Origin: Kitasatospora sp. NBC_01287
GTDB taxonomy: Bacteria; Actinomycetota; Actinomycetes; Streptomycetales; Streptomycetaceae
Assembly (NCBI RefSeq): GCF_026340565.1
Contig: NZ_JAPEPB010000001.1
Location: 3,572,501-3,636,500 of the forward strand
Direction of reading: 5' to 3'
Length of the DNA: 64,000 bases
The position numbers and the translations under genes were made by a program. Positions 7,889 through 16,036 of the stretch are shown in pieces. A model generated the notes under the pieces. That model saw nothing but the letters and a program-made list of their open reading frames with translations, ran no database searches and was not told where the DNA came from. The number at the start of each line of letters is the position of its first letter. Within the stretch, counting starts at the first letter, position 1.

Positions 7889-8011
7889 ATGGAAGGGCAC
7901 CAAGGAGAGGCCACTCGCGCAAACTGCCCTGACCGCGCGCGGCTCCTCCTCGGTCGGCCGCCGCGCCACCGGGACCCCGCACAGTCCCGGCACCGCACCA
8001 AGGCGGCCGAC

Positions 8012-8203
8012 GACAGCTCCGGGTCGCGGTGCCGCACAGGCTGAGGGTCCTGTGTCGGCGCCGTGGCCCGTAGTGTTTTCCGGCCGCCCCAGGACCGACA
8101 GCTCCGGGTCGCGGTGCCATGGGCCCCTCCTGCCCGTCGCGGGCAAGGAGGGAAGGCTGAGGGTCCTGTGTCGGCGCCGTGGCCCGTAGTGCTTTCCGGC
8201 CGC
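8012..8203. repeat. Duplicated two-part non-coding module between SIS gene and kinase
   Basis: A 22-bp block (8012-8033 and 8097-8118, identical) and a 49-bp block (8039-8087 and 8155-8203, one mismatch) are each present twice in the same order. The spacer is 5 nt in copy one and 36 nt in copy two; the longer spacer contains a hairpin (CCTCCTGCCCG with CGGGCAAGGAGG, one bulged A). No protein or known RNA class is recognisable. Confidence 0.85.
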
Positions 8204-8210
8204 GGGCCCG

Positions 8211-9269
8211 TCAGTGGGTCTCGGTGACCTTCGCCAGGGCGCGCGGGGCGTCGGGGTCCTGGCCGCGGGCGATGGTGACCTCGTAGGCGAGCTGCTGCAG
8301 CGGCAGGATCTCCAGGATCGGCTGCAGCTCCTCCGGCACCCCGGCGGGCAGCGCGAAGCCCGCGGAGGCGGCGTCCACCTGCTCCTGCTGGCCGACCACC
8401 ACCAGATCCGCGCCCCGCCCGCGCAGCCGGTCCAGGACCGGTTGCAGCGCCTCCCCGCCCTTGCCGTCCGGCACGATGGCGATCACCGGCGAGACGTTGT
8501 CCACCATCGCCAGCGGCCCGTGCAGCAGATCGGCACCGGAGAACGGGGTGGCCGGGATGTAGGTGGTCTCCATCAGCTTCAGCGCCGCCTCCCGGGCGGT
8601 CGGGTAGCCGAAGCCGCGCGAGGTGATCACCAGCCGCTGCGCGAACCGGTACCGCTCGGCCAGCGCCCGCACCTCCGGCTGGCGGGTCAGCACCTCGGCG
8701 GCCAGCCGCGGCAGCTCATCGGCGAGCGCCGCTCCCCCGCCCCCGCGCAGGCCGTCCACGAAGAGGTAGAGCGCGAGCAGCTCGGCGGTGTAGGTCTTGG
8801 TGGCCGGCAGCGCCTTCTCCGACCCGGCCAGCACGTCGATGTGAAACTCGGAGACCTCGGCCAGCGGCGAGGCCGCGTTGTTGGTGACCGCCAGGGTGAT
8901 CGCGCCGGCCTCCCGGGCCGCCTTGGTGGAGGCGACCAGGTCCGGCGAGCCGCCGGACTGGCTCACCGTGATCACCAGCACGTCCCGCAGGTCGGGCTTG
9001 GCACCGTAGGCGGTGGTGGTGGACATGGAGGTGAGCCCGGCCGGCTTGCCGAGCAGCACCTCGATCAGGTACTTGGCGTAGAGCGCCGCGTTGTCCGAGG
9101 TGCCGCGCGCGGTGAGCAGCACGAAGCGAGGCTCCCGGAGCGCGATCTCGGCGGCGATCTCCCGGATCCGGTCCGCCCCCTCGTCGAGGATCCGGCGCAG
9201 CACGGCCGGCTGCTCGGCCATCTCGGCCGCCATGATCTTCCCCGGGAGGTGCGACTGGTGGTCCGACAT
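8211..9269 (-). CDS. SIS-domain sugar-phosphate isomerase/deaminase (GlmS-like/NagB-II-like)
   Basis: A 352-residue protein with two SIS domains and no glutaminase domain. The first has LLTARGTSDNAALYAKYL and ITVSQSGGSPDL; the second has ITSRGFGYPTAREAALKL. The layout fits GlcN-6-P deaminases of the GlmS/AgaS family (NagB-II) or related amino-sugar isomerases. ATG 9269 follows GGAGG by 10 nt. It lies 107 nt after a DasA-like binding-protein gene and is probably cotranscribed with it from the dre-bearing promoter. No NagB gene is seen in the das region, so this enzyme may replace it; that is an inference. Confidence 0.85.
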   Translation of the reverse strand: MSDHQSHLPGKIMAAEMAEQPAVLRRILDEGADRIREIAAEIALREPRFVLLTARGTSDNAALYAKYLIEVLLGKPAGLTSMSTTTAYGAKPDLRDVLVITVSQSGGSPDLVASTKAAREAGAITLAVTNNAASPLAEVSEFHIDVLAGSEKALPATKTYTAELLALYLFVDGLRGGGGAALADELPRLAAEVLTRQPEVRALAERYRFAQRLVITSRGFGYPTAREAALKLMETTYIPATPFSGADLLHGPLAMVDNVSPVIAIVPDGKGGEALQPVLDRLRGRGADLVVVGQQEQVDAASAGFALPAGVPEELQPILEILPLQQLAYEVTIARGQDPDAPRALAKVTETH

Positions 9270-9376
9270 CAGCTGAGCCTCCGGTGCCTTCGCCTGGGTC
9301 CTGTCCGGCAGGATCGGCCGGGCCGGCAGGGCCTCGCCCGCGGGGGTCGCGGGCAGTGCCGATCCTAGGACCGGCG

Positions 9377-10681
9377 CTAGGACTGGGTGTTGATCAACCG
9401 GTTGATCTGCGTGTCGGCGGCCTTGGTCGCCTGGTCCACCGACTGCCCGGCCAGGATCCCGTTCAGCATGTTCACCAGGACGTTCTGCTTCTCGATCGCC
9501 GCCCAGCCGGGGGCCAGCGGGGTGAACCAGGCGTCCGGCACCGCGTTGGCCGCGGCCGCGGTCTCCGGCTTGTACTTCAACGGGTCCAGCTGGCTGAGGT
9601 TGTTCGGCAGGATGTTCTTGCCGGCCAGCACCGCCTCGGACTTGGCGCTGGTGAAGAGCTTCACCCAGGCGGTGGCCGCGTCGGCGACCTTCGTCCTGGC
9701 GGTGATCGCGAGGTCCGAACCGCCGATGAAGCTGGGCAGCGGCTTGCCGTCGGGGCCGGGGAAGATGGCCGGCTTGAGGCTGTTGGCCAGCGCCGGGTTG
9801 CCGGCCGGCGCGGTGACGGCGCTGGTCGCCTCCCAGCCGTTGCCGTAGATCACCCCGGCCTCCTGCTTGCCCAGCACGTCCGACTGGTGCAGCTCGTTGA
9901 CCGTCAGGTCGCCGTGGTTGTAGCGCTTCACCAGGTCGACGAAGTGCTGGATGCCCTGCTGCGCCTTGGGGTCCTCCAGGGTGCCGTGCCAGTTGCCGGA
10001 GGAGTCGAAGCGGGCGATCGTGCCGCCGTAGGCGGCCACGTAGGACATCGCGGCGTACCAGTACGGGCCGGGCAGGTAGAGCGCGGAGTAGGACTTGTCC
10101 CCCTTGTGCGCGGCCTGGAGCTTGTCCAGCGCCGCGGTCAGCCCGTCCTCGGTCGTGGGGAAGTCCGCGCTGCCGGTGGCCTGCTGGAACATCGCGGTGT
10201 TGTAGATGCCCACCCGGGCACCGGCGTAGTACGGCACGCAATAGAGCTTCTCGTTGTATGTACAGGTGTTCTCCAGACCCGGGATCCAGCTGTCCGAGTT
10301 CTCGAAGTCGGTCTTGTCCACCTGTGCCAGCGAGCCGTTCAGGATGTACTTCATGGTCTCGGTGTTGCCAAGTTCGACCACGTCCGGTGCTTTGCCCTGG
10401 CCGAGTGCGGTGTCCAGGTTGTTCACCTTGTCCGCCCAGCCCTGGTAGCTCAGCTTGAGGGTGATGTTCGGGTACTCGGCGCCGAACTCGTCGTTGACCT
10501 GCTGCACCAGGTCGGGCCAGCTGGCCTGGGCGTCGCTCATCAGCCAGACGGTGAGGGTCCCGGAGGCCGTGTTGGGGCCCGTGGACTGCTTGGCCTGCGA
10601 GCCACTCCCCCCGGCGCAGGCGGCCAGGCCCGCGACGAGCGCGATGGTGACGGACGCGGCAAGCAGCTGACGGCGCTTCAC
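9377..10681 (-). CDS. DasA-like sugar-binding lipoprotein, second copy
   Basis: A 434-residue ABC extracellular sugar-binding lipoprotein (SBP_bac_1) with a lipobox LAAC, Cys at residue 22. After the leader it opens with GTLTVWLMSDAQASW, the same pattern as dasA in this window (KTVTMWLMSGSAPQAW), and shares NTET/NTQT, YLPGxxWY and IGGSDLA/LGGSNLA motifs. GTG 10681 follows GGAGG. It has no permease genes of its own; it probably works with DasBC. Its promoter carries two dre sites at the same 25-bp offset as dasA, so it is probably a DasR target and a diverged duplicate. Confidence 0.9.
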   Translation of the reverse strand: MKRRQLLAASVTIALVAGLAACAGGSGSQAKQSTGPNTASGTLTVWLMSDAQASWPDLVQQVNDEFGAEYPNITLKLSYQGWADKVNNLDTALGQGKAPDVVELGNTETMKYILNGSLAQVDKTDFENSDSWIPGLENTCTYNEKLYCVPYYAGARVGIYNTAMFQQATGSADFPTTEDGLTAALDKLQAAHKGDKSYSALYLPGPYWYAAMSYVAAYGGTIARFDSSGNWHGTLEDPKAQQGIQHFVDLVKRYNHGDLTVNELHQSDVLGKQEAGVIYGNGWEATSAVTAPAGNPALANSLKPAIFPGPDGKPLPSFIGGSDLAITARTKVADAATAWVKLFTSAKSEAVLAGKNILPNNLSQLDPLKYKPETAAAANAVPDAWFTPLAPGWAAIEKQNVLVNMLNGILAGQSVDQATKAADTQINRLINTQS

Positions 10682-10693
10682 ATGAGCCTCCGG

Positions 10694-10745
10694 AGTGGTT
10701 CAGACCAGATTCGAGGAGCCTGGCCTAGACCAAAGCGGCTGTCAA
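10694..10745 (-). promoter_or_regulatory. Double dre promoter of the second dasA-like gene
   Basis: AGTGGTTCAGACCAGA (10694-10709) and CCTGGCCTAGACCAAA (10719-10734) are DasR-type palindromes 25 bp apart. On the minus strand TTGACA (10745-10740) stands 6 bp before the first site, placing that dre inside the -35/-10 spacer and the second beyond the start point. Confidence 0.85.
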
Positions 10746-10846
10746 CGCATTCCAGAGTCCTCGCGGCAGGCCGTTGCGCATTCGTGTCTTAATGCTTGCT
10801 TAAGGCATGACAATTGATGGACGATCGGATTTCCGAAAAGACAAAG

Positions 10847-10881
10847 GGGCCCCGCGGAGGAGGAATTCCCCCGCGGGGCCC
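10847..10881 (-). terminator. Terminator after dasD
   Basis: A perfect 11-bp stem GGGCCCCGCGG/CCGCGGGGCCC over 13 nt, read on the minus strand, followed by CTTTGTCTTTTC. It closes the dasABCD unit. Confidence 0.85.
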
Positions 10882-10932
10882 GCATTGTTGAGCGGCGGTC
10901 AGGTGGTCGAACGGCTGGTCCTGCGAGCGGTC

Positions 10933-12510
10933 CTACTGGGTGCGCACCGTCGGCTGGCCGGTGAGCACCTCGACGGCGGCCAGGCCGCAGACCCGGGCCG
11001 CGCCGTGGGTGGCGATGTGCAGCGCGCCGACGGGGGCGGCCTGCGGCACGCCCATCTCCACCACCAGGGCGTCGGGGCGGGCCGCCAGCAGCAGCCGCAG
11101 CGCGGCCGCCATCCACTCGTGCCGGTGCAGGTCGCGCACCACCAGCACCAGCCGGCGCCCCTCGGCCTCGCGCACGGTGGCGGCGACCAGCTCGTCCAGC
11201 TCGCCCGGCGCGGCGATGTCCTCCGGCGAGACGCTGCGCACCCGGGTGCCGGGGAAGCGCTCGGCCAGCATGCCGGCCACGCCCCACGGGGTCACGTCGC
11301 CCACCGCGATGTTCGGCTCGGGCGAGAAGGAGGCGACGTAGGGGCGCTCGGTCACCGGGGTGAACGGCTGCGCCGGGTCGGCGGTCACCAGCAGCGCGCG
11401 GCGGGCCGCCCGCAGGCCGACCGCCAGGTCCGGCTCGGTGGGCGCGGCCTGCGCCGCCCCCGTGCCGAACGAAGCGAGCCGGGCCCAGCTGCCCAGCGAG
11501 CGCACCCGCTCGGCGGCGTCGGCCAGCCGCTCCTCGGGCAGCCGGCCGGACCGGACCGCACCCACGATGGCGTCCCGCAGCTGGAGCACCGTCTCCTCGT
11601 CGGCCAGACCGCCGCCGACGCAGATCGCGTCGGCGCCGGCGGCCAGCGCCAGCACCGTCCCCTCCTCGATGCCGTACGTGCTCGCGATGGCGCCCATCTC
11701 GATCGCGTCGGTGACGATCAGGCCCTGGTAGCCGAGCCCGCCGTCCTCCGGGCGGCCGCGCAGCAGCCCGGTGAGCACGGCCCGGCTGAGCGTGGCCGGG
11801 TACACCTTGTCCACCGCCGGGAGCATGATGTGCGCGCTCATCACGGCCTTGGCGCCGGCCTCGATCGCGGCCCGGAACGGCACCAGGTCGCGCGAGCGCA
11901 GCAGGTCCTCGTCGACGTCGATCATCGGCAGGCCGTGGTGCGAGTCGATCGCCGTGTCGCCGTGGCCGGGGAAGTGCTTGGCGCAGGCCGCCACGCCCAC
12001 CGACTGCAGGCCCTCGACCCAGGCGGCGGTGTGCCGGGCGCACAGCTCGGGGTCGGCGCCGAAGGAGCGCACTCCGATGACCGGGTTGCCCGGGTTGGAG
12101 TTGACGTCCGCCGAGGGCGCCCAGTTGTAGTTGATGCCGCACTCGGCCAGCGCCCGGCCCAACTCGCGGGCCACGTCGCGGGTGAGCGCGGGGTCGTCGA
12201 CCGCTCCCAGGGCGAGGCTGCCCGGCCAGGAGGAGCCGGAGCCGACCTCCAGGCGGGTGACGTCGCCGCCCTCCTCGTCGATCGCGATCAGGATGTCGGG
12301 GTTCTCCTGGCGCAGCTCCGCGGTCAGCGCGGCCAGCTGGGCCTGGTCGCTGACGTTGCGGCCGAAGAGCGCCACCGAGCCGAGGCCGGCCGCCACGTGG
12401 CGGCGGACCCACTCGGGCGAGGTGGTCCCCTCGAAGCCGGGCTGCAGGACGGTCAGGGCGTCGCGGTGCAGCTGGTCGCTGTCCGGAACGCTCGGGATGA
12501 GGATGCTCAC
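10933..12510 (-). CDS. dasD: Intracellular GH3 beta-N-acetylhexosaminidase DasD
   Basis: A 525-residue glycoside hydrolase family 3 enzyme of the NagZ branch. Key motifs are DEEGG (78-82), KHFPGHGDTAIDSHHGLP (178-195, the catalytic His/Asp loop of NagZ-type enzymes) and the nucleophile Asp268 in VTDAIEMG. It has no signal peptide, so it should act in the cytoplasm, splitting imported chitobiose or longer GlcNAc chains into GlcNAc. GTG 12510 starts 9 nt after the dasC stop, with GAAGGG at the end of dasC as a weak ribosome site. It is the last gene of the dasABC-dasD unit. Confidence 0.92.
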   Translation of the reverse strand: MSILIPSVPDSDQLHRDALTVLQPGFEGTTSPEWVRRHVAAGLGSVALFGRNVSDQAQLAALTAELRQENPDILIAIDEEGGDVTRLEVGSGSSWPGSLALGAVDDPALTRDVARELGRALAECGINYNWAPSADVNSNPGNPVIGVRSFGADPELCARHTAAWVEGLQSVGVAACAKHFPGHGDTAIDSHHGLPMIDVDEDLLRSRDLVPFRAAIEAGAKAVMSAHIMLPAVDKVYPATLSRAVLTGLLRGRPEDGGLGYQGLIVTDAIEMGAIASTYGIEEGTVLALAAGADAICVGGGLADEETVLQLRDAIVGAVRSGRLPEERLADAAERVRSLGSWARLASFGTGAAQAAPTEPDLAVGLRAARRALLVTADPAQPFTPVTERPYVASFSPEPNIAVGDVTPWGVAGMLAERFPGTRVRSVSPEDIAAPGELDELVAATVREAEGRRLVLVVRDLHRHEWMAAALRLLLAARPDALVVEMGVPQAAPVGALHIATHGAARVCGLAAVEVLTGQPTVRTQ

Positions 12511-12519
12511 GGCGGTCGG

Positions 12520-13359
12520 TCAGCCCTTCACTGCGCCGGCGGTCAAGCCACCGACGGCCTTGCGCTGGAGGATCAGGAAGATGATCAGCACCGGGATGGT
12601 GAACAGGGCCGAGGCGGCCATGGTGGCCCCCCAGTCGTCACCGAAGGTGGTCTGGAACTCGGTCAGCCAGAGCGGCAGCGTCTGGGCGGTGCCGGGCCCG
12701 GTGGACTTGTTGAGGATCAGCACCAGCGGCAGTTCGTTCCACGCGGTGATGAAGCCGAAGAGCGAGGTGGCCATCAGACCGGGGGCGAGCAGCGGGAAGA
12801 CGATCTTGACGAAGGCCTGCGGGCGGGTGCAGCCGTCCACCATCGCCGACTCCTCCAGCTCCTTGGGCACGGCGGCCATGTAGCCGCGCAGCGTCCAGAT
12901 CGTGAAGGGCAGCACCATCATCATGTAGAAGAGCAGCAGCGGGACGATGCTGTCGAGCATCGACTGGTCCCGGACGATCATGTAGACCGAGATCGTCATG
13001 ACCTCCCAGGGCGCCATCTGGGCCACCATGATCACCAGCACGAAGGCCTTGCGACCGCGGAACTTCATCCGCGAGATCGCGAACGAGGCCAGCGTGGCGA
13101 TCACCAGCGAGGCGACCACCGCACCCACCGTGGCGAGGAAGCTGTTGCCGACCATCTCCCAGAACTGGGCGGCACCGGTGGCCCGGGTGAAGTGGTCCAG
13201 GGTGCCGCTGAGCGGCAGGAAGACCGGGGTCTTGCTGATGATGTCGGCGTTCTGCTTGAACGCCGTGCTCACCATCCAGTAGACCGGGAAGGCGAAGAAC
13301 ACGAAGAGGACGACCGCGACGATGTTGGGCCAGCTGCGTCCGATGAGCGAGCGCCTCAC
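12520..13359 (-). CDS. dasC: Chitobiose/sugar ABC permease DasC (MalG type)
   Basis: A 279-residue inner-membrane permease with six predicted helices. The cytoplasmic EAA loop that docks the ATPase reads EESAMVDGCTRPQAFVKIVFPLLAPG (key residues Glu-Glu-Ser-Ala, Asp-Gly; Pro at the end). GTG 13359 overlaps the dasB stop as GTGA, indicating translational coupling. With DasA and DasB it imports (GlcNAc)2. No ATPase is encoded nearby; in streptomycetes the shared MsiK ATPase energises this transporter. Confidence 0.95.
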   Translation of the reverse strand: MRRSLIGRSWPNIVAVVLFVFFAFPVYWMVSTAFKQNADIISKTPVFLPLSGTLDHFTRATGAAQFWEMVGNSFLATVGAVVASLVIATLASFAISRMKFRGRKAFVLVIMVAQMAPWEVMTISVYMIVRDQSMLDSIVPLLLFYMMMVLPFTIWTLRGYMAAVPKELEESAMVDGCTRPQAFVKIVFPLLAPGLMATSLFGFITAWNELPLVLILNKSTGPGTAQTLPLWLTEFQTTFGDDWGATMAASALFTIPVLIIFLILQRKAVGGLTAGAVKG

Positions 13360-14339
13360 AGCTCGTCCTCCTGCTTCAGAATGATCCGGAAGTAGTACGA
13401 CATCAGCACGGCCAGCATCAGGATGGTCAGCACGGCGATCGCCGAGCCGACGCCGTAGTGCTGGTTTCCGCTGCCCTCGATGTAGGCGTAGACGGGCAGC
13501 GTCTCGGTGAGCCGCTGCGGGCCGCCGTTGTTGATGGCCAGGACCTGGGTGAAGCACTTGAACACCCAGATGACCTCAAGGAAGGTCGTGCCGAGGAAGA
13601 ACGGCTTCAGGCTGGGGTAGACCACCTTGGTGAAGATCTTGACCGGGCCGGCGCCGTCCAGCTCGGCCGCCTCGTAGAGCTCGGTGGGGATCGTGGTCAG
13701 CGCCGCGTACATGTTGAAGGCGACGAACGGGATCGAGCCCCAGACGATCAGCAGCACGATCACGAAGAAGGTCGAGAGCTGGCTGCTGTACCAGTTGTAG
13801 GTGGCCATGCTGTGCCAACCCAGCTGGTCCAGGAACCAGTTGACCACGCCGTACCGCGAGTCGAAGAGCCAGGTGAAGACGGTGGTCTGGGCCACGATCG
13901 GCATCGCCCAGGCGAGTACCAGGCCGATCTGCAGGAAGAGCCGCATCCTCCTGCCCAGCCGGTTCATCAGCAGGCCGACCAGGGTGCCGCCGACCATGAT
14001 CAGCACCACGTTGACCGCGGTGAAGGCGATCGAGCGGCCGGTGGTGTGCCAGAAGTCGGCACTGCTGAGCAGCTGCTTGTAGTTGTCGAACCCGGTCCAC
14101 TCGGTGGTGTGCTGCACCAGCTGGCGGCGGTTGAGGTTCTGGAAGGACAGCAGCAGGGTCTTGACCAGCGGCCAGCCCAGCAGTGCCAGCGTGGCCACGG
14201 AGGCCGGCAGCAGCAGCAGGTAGGGCGTCGCGCGGCTCAGCAGGCTCGAACCGGCGGCCGGCCTGCGACTCTTCTGGGCGCCGCTCGCCCCCGATTGACG
14301 GGGGGACCGTGCCCGCACCGGTTCCGACTGAACAGCCAT
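13356..14339 (-). CDS. dasB: Chitobiose/sugar ABC permease DasB (MalF type)
   Basis: A 327-residue inner-membrane permease with a basic 40-residue N-terminal arm and six predicted helices beginning at about residue 45. The EAA-type loop is YEAAELDGAGPVKIFTKVVY. ATG 14339 follows AGGAAGAGAG; a longer in-frame start at 14441 would run through the dasA-dasB hairpin and is unlikely. It overlaps dasC by 4 bp and forms the permease heterodimer with it. Confidence 0.95.
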   Translation of the reverse strand: MAVQSEPVRARSPRQSGASGAQKSRRPAAGSSLLSRATPYLLLLPASVATLALLGWPLVKTLLLSFQNLNRRQLVQHTTEWTGFDNYKQLLSSADFWHTTGRSIAFTAVNVVLIMVGGTLVGLLMNRLGRRMRLFLQIGLVLAWAMPIVAQTTVFTWLFDSRYGVVNWFLDQLGWHSMATYNWYSSQLSTFFVIVLLIVWGSIPFVAFNMYAALTTIPTELYEAAELDGAGPVKIFTKVVYPSLKPFFLGTTFLEVIWVFKCFTQVLAINNGGPQRLTETLPVYAYIEGSGNQHYGVGSAIAVLTILMLAVLMSYYFRIILKQEDEL

Positions 14340-14391
14340 CGTTCTCTCTTCCTCACGCCTGGCCGGACTGGGTGGCCATGAAACAGGGGTA

Positions 14392-14436
14392 CGGCGCCGC
14401 CCACCGGCCCCTCGGGGGAACCGGTGAGCGGCGCCG
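14392..14436 (-). terminator. Intercistronic hairpin between dasA and dasB
   Basis: A 9-bp and a 6-bp helix separated by one C-A mismatch, with a 13-nt loop, directly after the dasA stop. It has no T tract. It probably stabilises dasA mRNA or limits read-through, so that binding protein exceeds permease. Confidence 0.75.
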
Positions 14437-14444
14437 CTCAAGTG

Positions 14445-15704
14445 CTACTGCTTCTGGCCCAGCAGGTCGGTGATCTGACCGTCGTACTTCTTGGCGGTCG
14501 AGTCGTAGTCCGCGCCCTGGAGGACGGCGGTCATGAACTCCTTGATCGGGGCCGGCGGGTTCTCGACGTTCGACCAGTTCGCCAGGTTCGGCGTGATGGC
14601 ACCGTTGACCGCGCCCTTCAGCGCGGCCTGCGCGAACGGGGTGTTGGCCAGCGAGTTCAGCGAGGACTTGTTCGGGAACTGGCCGGAGGAGGCCATCAGG
14701 CTCTCGTACTTGTCCGAGAGGGCGATCTTGAGCAGCCCCTTGGCCAGGTCGGGGTTCTTGCTGTCCTGGGCGGCGGCCAGGTTCGAGCCGCCGAGGAAGA
14801 CGCCGGAGGGCTTGTCAGCGGTCTTGCCCGGGATCGGGAAGTAGCCCACGTTCTCGGCCGGCATGTCCTTGGGGGCCGGAGCCTCCCAGCCGACGCCGAT
14901 CATCGAGCCGATGTCGCCCTTGGGGAACAGGGTCGACTGCTGGGGGGTGGCCTCGTCCTTGTCCTTCGGCGCGGTCGAGTAGCTCTGCAGCTTCTGGTAG
15001 GTCGCGAAGGCGTCCTTGGCCTCCGGGGACTCCAGGTTGCCGACCCACTTGCCGCCGTCCTGCTTGGCGATCTGGCCGCCCTCGCCGGCCAGCAGGCCGA
15101 AGTAGGTGTACCACTCCTGGCCGGGCAGGTAGATCGGGTTCGGCACGCCGGACGCCTTGAGCTTGTCCAGGTCGCCGTAGAACTCGTCCAGCGTGGTGGG
15201 CGGGGCGGTGATGCCGGCCTTGGTCCACAGCGCCTTGTTGTAGATGACCACGCGGTTGGTGTAGTACCACGGGGCGGCGTACTGCTTGCCGTCGAACACC
15301 GCGGAGGTGTTCAGGCTGGGCGTCCAGTCGTTGCCGCCCAGGTCCGCCTTGGCCGAGGTGAGGTCCATCAGGCCGCCGGTGGAGGCGTAGCCCGCGGTCT
15401 GGGTGTTGCCGACCTCCAGCACATCCACCGAGCCGTCGGAGAGCGCGGTGGTGATCTTCTGGCCGATGTTGTCCCACGGCTGGATCTGGATGTTGAGCTT
15501 GGCACCCGGGTAAGCCGCCTCGAAGTCGGCCTTGACGCCGTCCTGCCAGGCCTGCGGGGCCGAACCGGACATGAGCCACATGGTCACGGTCTTGCCGCTG
15601 GCCGACTTGCCCGCGTTGTCGTCCTTCTTGGCGGACGAACCACACGCCGCGATGCCGACGACCATTGCCGCGACGCCGACCGCCGCGATGAGCTGACGCT
15701 TCAC
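14445..15704 (-). CDS. dasA: Chitobiose-binding lipoprotein DasA
   Basis: A 419-residue extracellular sugar-binding lipoprotein (lipobox IAAC, Cys21). It opens after the leader with KTVTMWLMSGSAPQAW and carries the SBP_bac_1 fold signatures. In S. coelicolor DasA binds (GlcNAc)2 for import through DasBC. GTG 15704 follows AGGAGG at 7 nt; the longer frame to 15755 would remove the signal peptide from the N terminus and is rejected. It is divergent from dasR, with two dre sites in its promoter. A hairpin separates it from dasB. Confidence 0.95.
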   Translation of the reverse strand: MKRQLIAAVGVAAMVVGIAACGSSAKKDDNAGKSASGKTVTMWLMSGSAPQAWQDGVKADFEAAYPGAKLNIQIQPWDNIGQKITTALSDGSVDVLEVGNTQTAGYASTGGLMDLTSAKADLGGNDWTPSLNTSAVFDGKQYAAPWYYTNRVVIYNKALWTKAGITAPPTTLDEFYGDLDKLKASGVPNPIYLPGQEWYTYFGLLAGEGGQIAKQDGGKWVGNLESPEAKDAFATYQKLQSYSTAPKDKDEATPQQSTLFPKGDIGSMIGVGWEAPAPKDMPAENVGYFPIPGKTADKPSGVFLGGSNLAAAQDSKNPDLAKGLLKIALSDKYESLMASSGQFPNKSSLNSLANTPFAQAALKGAVNGAITPNLANWSNVENPPAPIKEFMTAVLQGADYDSTAKKYDGQITDLLGQKQ

Positions 15705-16036
15705 GCCATCCTCCTGAGGGATGCCCGGTTGCCCCCCATCGGTGGCCTGCGGCATGACTCCCGTGAAGTGGGGGAAGTGAAGCCGCGAACCCTGAGATGG
15801 TGTGGGGATTCATGAGTTGGCCTGCAGTGGTGTAGACCAGATGCCTGGAGCTTGGCCTAGACCAATGGGCGTGTCAACGGCCCGAAGACCTATCCGGACG
15901 AGCCGTTATCAAGCCGACACCGCTCATCGTTCATCGCGTGATGAGCTCCCCGTCGCTCTGGCATACGTGCGACGATGTGTGCCGTTAACGAGGTAGTGGG
16001 GCCGTGCGGGTCCCACGAGGAGCGGAGAAGCCACCC
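15705..16036. other. dasA-dasR divergent control region
   Basis: A 332-bp gap. It holds the dasA leader, the double dre promoter at 15826-15877, and about 150 bp up to dasR with a loose dyad around GCTCATC...GATGAGC (15922-15945). I found no open frame worth annotating. A dasR promoter must lie here but has no clear consensus. Confidence 0.7.
15826..15877 (-). promoter_or_regulatory. Double dre promoter of dasA
   Basis: AGTGGTGTAGACCAGA (15826-15841) and CTTGGCCTAGACCAAT (15851-15866) are DasR palindromes 25 bp apart. On the minus strand TTGACA (15877-15872) lies 6 bp before the first, so one dre fills the -35/-10 spacer. DasR releases such sites on binding GlcN-6-P in S. coelicolor. Confidence 0.9.

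Noticed and set aside
6579..8189. Long open frame on the + strand opposite the sensor kinase
   Set aside because: Arg/Gly/Asp/Gln-skewed composition with no domain; it is the antisense shadow of a well-supported kinase gene, a usual effect of high GC.
7886..8210. Remnant of nagB downstream of the dre sites
   Set aside because: Translations of the + strand, including the short frame from ATG 7889, show nothing like NagB; only the duplicated non-coding module is present.
10807..13395. 862-codon + strand frame across dasD and dasC
   Set aside because: Antisense to two recognised genes and built of low-complexity Gly/Arg/Gln; no family features.
14340..14441. Longer DasB from ATG 14441
   Set aside because: It would start inside the dasA-dasB hairpin; ATG 14339 has a proper ribosome site and a normal N terminus.
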